64,000 nt of DNA from Listeria cossartiae subsp. cossartiae. Lineage in GTDB: Bacteria; Bacillota; Bacilli; Lactobacillales; Listeriaceae. Positions within the stretch are counted from its first letter, which is position 1, and each line of letters begins with the position of its first letter. The notes beneath the pieces were generated by a model. That model worked only from the letters and a program-made list of their open reading frames with translations, made no database searches and was not told the DNA's origin. The position numbers and the translations under genes were made by a program. The stretch lies in contig NZ_JAASUI010000005.1 of NCBI RefSeq assembly GCF_014224155.1, forward strand, positions 62,001-126,000, in the 5' to 3' direction. Positions 63,314-64,000 of the stretch are shown in pieces.

Positions 63314-64000
63314 TTGAGTAAAACAAATGCATTACCTTTAAGAGAAGAAGTACCAGAAAATCTAACGTGGGATTTAACGACTATCTATCCAAATGATGAA
63401 GCTTGGGAACAGGCTTTTGTAGATTTACAAAAAATTACCGAAGAAAGCGAGCAATTTAAAGGTCGATTAGCAGAAAGTAGCCAAACACTTTTTGAAGCAC
63501 TTCAATTTCGTGATAATACGTATGATTTGATTAGTAATTTATATGTTTACGCTCATTTGAAAATGGACCAAGACACAGCTAATGCGAAATATCAAGGACT
63601 ATATAGTCGCGCAGGAAGCCTTGTTACCAAACTAATGTCTGCACTATCTTATTACGATCCTGAGATTTTAGCGATGGATGAAAGTACGCTACAACAATTT
63701 TTAAATGAAAATAAAGAGTTACAATTATATGCTCATTTATTAGAAGAGTTAAATTTAAGCCGACCTTATATTTTGAGTGAAAAAGAAGAGGCGTTACTTG
63801 CGAATGCGGGGGAAGTTCTAGGAAATTCTTCCAATACGTTTAATACATTAAATAATGCGGATATGAAGTTTCCGACGATTAAAGATGAGAATGGTGAGAA
63901 AGTCGAAATTACGCATGGTCGTTTTGGCAAGTTGTTAGAAAGTAATGATCCGCGTGTGCGTCGTGATGCGTTTCTTGGCGTTTATTCTGTTTATGAAGGG
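63314..64000 (+). CDS. pepF: Oligoendopeptidase F, N-terminal part, cut by window edge
   Basis: An M3B peptidase. The open frame runs 229 codons from TTG 63314 to the window end without stop. The N-terminal family sequence (LPLREEVPENLTWDLTTIYPNDEAWEQAF) and the segment GEVLGNSSNTFNTLNNADMKFPTI, typical of PepF, are present; the HExxH zinc site lies beyond the window. GGGGGT lies seven bases upstream. PepF degrades imported and intracellular peptides, which fits its neighbourhood with Opp. CoiA-PepF adjacency is the B. subtilis order. Confidence 0.92.
   Translation, partial: MSKTNALPLREEVPENLTWDLTTIYPNDEAWEQAFVDLQKITEESEQFKGRLAESSQTLFEALQFRDNTYDLISNLYVYAHLKMDQDTANAKYQGLYSRAGSLVTKLMSALSYYDPEILAMDESTLQQFLNENKELQLYAHLLEELNLSRPYILSEKEEALLANAGEVLGNSSNTFNTLNNADMKFPTIKDENGEKVEITHGRFGKLLESNDPRVRRDAFLGVYSVYEG

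Overview
This 64 kb window is chromosomal DNA of a low-GC Gram-positive bacterium. Gene content, order and protein sequences match the Listeria core chromosome, in the segment running (L. monocytogenes EGD-e numbering, from memory) from about lmo2250 at the left end down to lmo2188 at the right end. I cannot separate L. monocytogenes from its closest relatives by reading alone. I see no prophage, insertion sequence, CRISPR array, rRNA or tRNA gene; the window looks like collinear housekeeping DNA with many well-formed terminators and readable control sites. Both ends cut genes: an amino-acid ABC transporter (arpJ type) on the left and oligoendopeptidase F on the right.

Layout. 1-2.9 kb: amino-acid uptake, then a Pit-type phosphate transporter with its PhoU-like partner. 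3.2-7.2 kb: aldo/keto reductase, AlkD-like glycosylase, VOC protein, RluD-like synthase, and the divergent Ada/Ogt alkylation-repair pair. 7.3-9.7 kb: a GntR (YtrA type) regulator with an ABC transporter, behind a promoter overlapped by a perfect inverted repeat. 9.7-17.3 kb: a shikimate-to-protocatechuate (qui) cluster of two MFS carriers, AroE-type dehydrogenase, Fe-S/flavin enoate reductase and TIM-barrel dehydratase, divergent from the LysR regulator QuiR. 17.3-20.3 kb: CorC/HlyC membrane protein with a long structured leader, a CDF exporter with a manganese-type signature, and an ArsC-like protein lacking the catalytic cysteine. 20.5-27.8 kb: class A PBP, a second ABC exporter, fumarase, YheB and YheA. 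27.9-32.9 kb: an SbcD/SbcC-like pair (YhaO/YhaN) and exoribonuclease YhaM. 32.9-37.6 kb: PrsA foldase, DUF3267 protein, YhaH, Hit, EcsAB. 37.6-40.3 kb: IsdG-type haem-degrading protein, HemE and HemH. 40.4-46.9 kb: small HTH protein, GNAT, HAD phosphatase, Bax-inhibitor-1 family protein, ClpB (CtsR box) and GpmA. 46.9-53.8 kb: small membrane proteins, a GW-module glucosaminidase, FabH-FabF (FapR box), OhrR-Ohr, TrpS with a tryptophan T-box. 53.8-64 kb: oppABCDF (CodY-like boxes), SpxA, MecA, CoiA and PepF.

Several blocks form functional sets. Peptide import (Opp) and cytosolic peptidase PepF surround the Spx/MecA adaptor module. Haem synthesis and haem degradation sit side by side. Ada and Ogt share one intergenic region. 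FapR, CtsR, T-box, CodY-like, SigB-like and cre-like sites can be read directly.

Most worth checking: the roughly 210-nt structured leader before the CorC gene and the hairpin between its ribosome-binding site and TTG start; the cysteine-less ArsC homologue with its SigB-like promoter and inverted repeat; the perfect GntR operator; the SigB-consensus promoter of spxA; and the odd coiA start. I did not find a clearly new multigene system, and most of this region has described homologues.
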